64,000 nucleotides of DNA. It comes from Mangrovibacter plantisponsor. Its GTDB lineage: Bacteria > Pseudomonadota > Gammaproteobacteria > Enterobacterales > Enterobacteriaceae. How positions within the stretch are numbered: position 1 is the first letter of the stretch; the number at the start of each line of letters is the position of its first letter. The translations under genes and the position numbers were made by a program. The stretch is taken from NCBI RefSeq assembly GCF_003182475.1, contig NZ_QGTS01000003.1:242876-306875 (forward strand), in the 5' to 3' direction. The notes beneath the pieces are model-generated. The model was not told where the DNA came from and searched no databases. It saw only the letters and a list, made by a program, of their open reading frames with translations. Positions 63,780 through 64,000 of this stretch are shown here, one piece after another.

Positions 63780-64000
63780 ATGACGGTACAGCAGAAAGCG
63801 TTCAAAGCACGAAGGCAATATAACCAATGGGTAACCAACCAGACGCTGGAAGACTTTGCATTACGCTATACGCCTGAGTCTTCCCGGCGCTGGCAGGCAA
63901 AACGTGTGGTGATGACTGCGTTAAGCGCGATTACTTTTCTGGCTCTGGAAGCCATTGGCGGGGCGCTGACACTGACCTATGGCTTCAGTTATGTGATTGC
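63780..64000 (+). CDS. N-terminus of a membrane protein, probably permease-like (NCS1) or permease-type sensor kinase
   Basis: The window ends 73 codons into this gene. ATG 63780 has GGAG 6 nt upstream. A basic, hydrophilic N-terminus (RQYNQWVTNQTLEDFALRYT, then PESSRRWQAKRVVMTALSAI) leads into a first membrane helix (TFLALEAIGGALTLTYGF). I recall similar starts on large proteins in which a cytosine/purine-permease-like (NCS1) region is joined to a hybrid histidine kinase. A plain NCS1 carrier is the alternative. It is divergent from the amide importer, so it may sense or import an amide or related nitrogen source. Confidence 0.55.
   Translation, partial: MTVQQKAFKARRQYNQWVTNQTLEDFALRYTPESSRRWQAKRVVMTALSAITFLALEAIGGALTLTYGFSYVI

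Noticed and set aside
1-64000. tRNA, rRNA, CRISPR arrays, intact prophage, att sites or replication origin
   Set aside because: None was seen when reading both strands. No regularly spaced repeats, no tRNA-like cloverleaf ends and no phage structural genes were found. A tool search could still find short RNAs that cannot be spotted by eye.

Overview
The window is a 64-kb chromosomal segment from an enterobacterium. Gene sizes, gene order and protein motifs resemble the Klebsiella/Raoultella/Kluyvera/Buttiauxella type of Enterobacterales, but the genus cannot be fixed by eye. No rRNA, tRNA, CRISPR array or intact prophage was seen. Most of it is catabolic and nutrient-acquisition gene clusters, each with its own regulator.

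Layout. 1-4814: the choline to glycine-betaine osmoprotection locus (betT divergent from betI-betB-betA), with a BetI-type palindrome between. 4869-9989: a DUF2000 gene divergent from an Lrp/AsnC regulator, a chemoreceptor with a sigma-28 promoter, and a TetR regulator divergent from a 14-TM drug exporter. 10001-14234: a GFA-fold gene, then an accessory island made of a frameshifted resolvase remnant, a large peptidoglycan-targeting effector split by an IS3-family element (11838-13090), and a secreted LprI-type protein that is probably its immunity partner. 14429-15133: a DUF2461 gene. 15371-24560: a complete malonate decarboxylase cluster, mdcABCDEFGH, facing mdcR and a secreted alpha/beta hydrolase. 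24735-26900: a Fur-box-controlled siderophore receptor. 27027-27334: a chemoreceptor relic. 27665-31261: an AcoR-like sigma-54 activator divergent from an AldB-like aldehyde dehydrogenase. 31458-42664: assimilatory nitrate/nitrite genes nasR-nasFED-nasCB-nasA, where NasC and NasB form one 1366-residue polypeptide and the leader carries sigma-54, NtrC-like, ANTAR-RNA and terminator elements. 42911-52508: an EAL-HDOD protein, an SDR, a serine hydrolase, an MFS carrier, an MBL hydrolase, a Nudix hydrolase, and a class III aminotransferase divergent from a DeoR regulator. 52646-55683: a secreted polygalacturonase divergent from an OprB-type porin. 56213-57572: a SoxS/RamA-size AraC regulator and a LysR regulator. 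57725-63607: an ABC importer for urea or short-chain amides (urtABCDE-like) with formamidase. 63780-64000: the start of a membrane protein running off the edge.

How it fits together. Nitrogen scavenging (nas, amide importer plus formamidase), carbon use (malonate, aldehyde, pectin fragments), osmoprotection and iron uptake suggest a plant- or soil-associated, metabolically flexible bacterium. Formamidase releases ammonia and formate, and nitrate assimilation also ends in ammonia.

The least ordinary part is 10561-14234. It looks like an orphan type VI-style effector/immunity module, with an M23-like N-terminal region, a pesticin-like muramidase C-terminal region and an LprI-family periplasmic protein. 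The effector has been broken by an IS that lacks a target-site duplication and appears to have taken the middle of the gene with it, while the immunity gene remains intact and translationally coupled. Family assignments come from recalled sequence patterns, not from searches.
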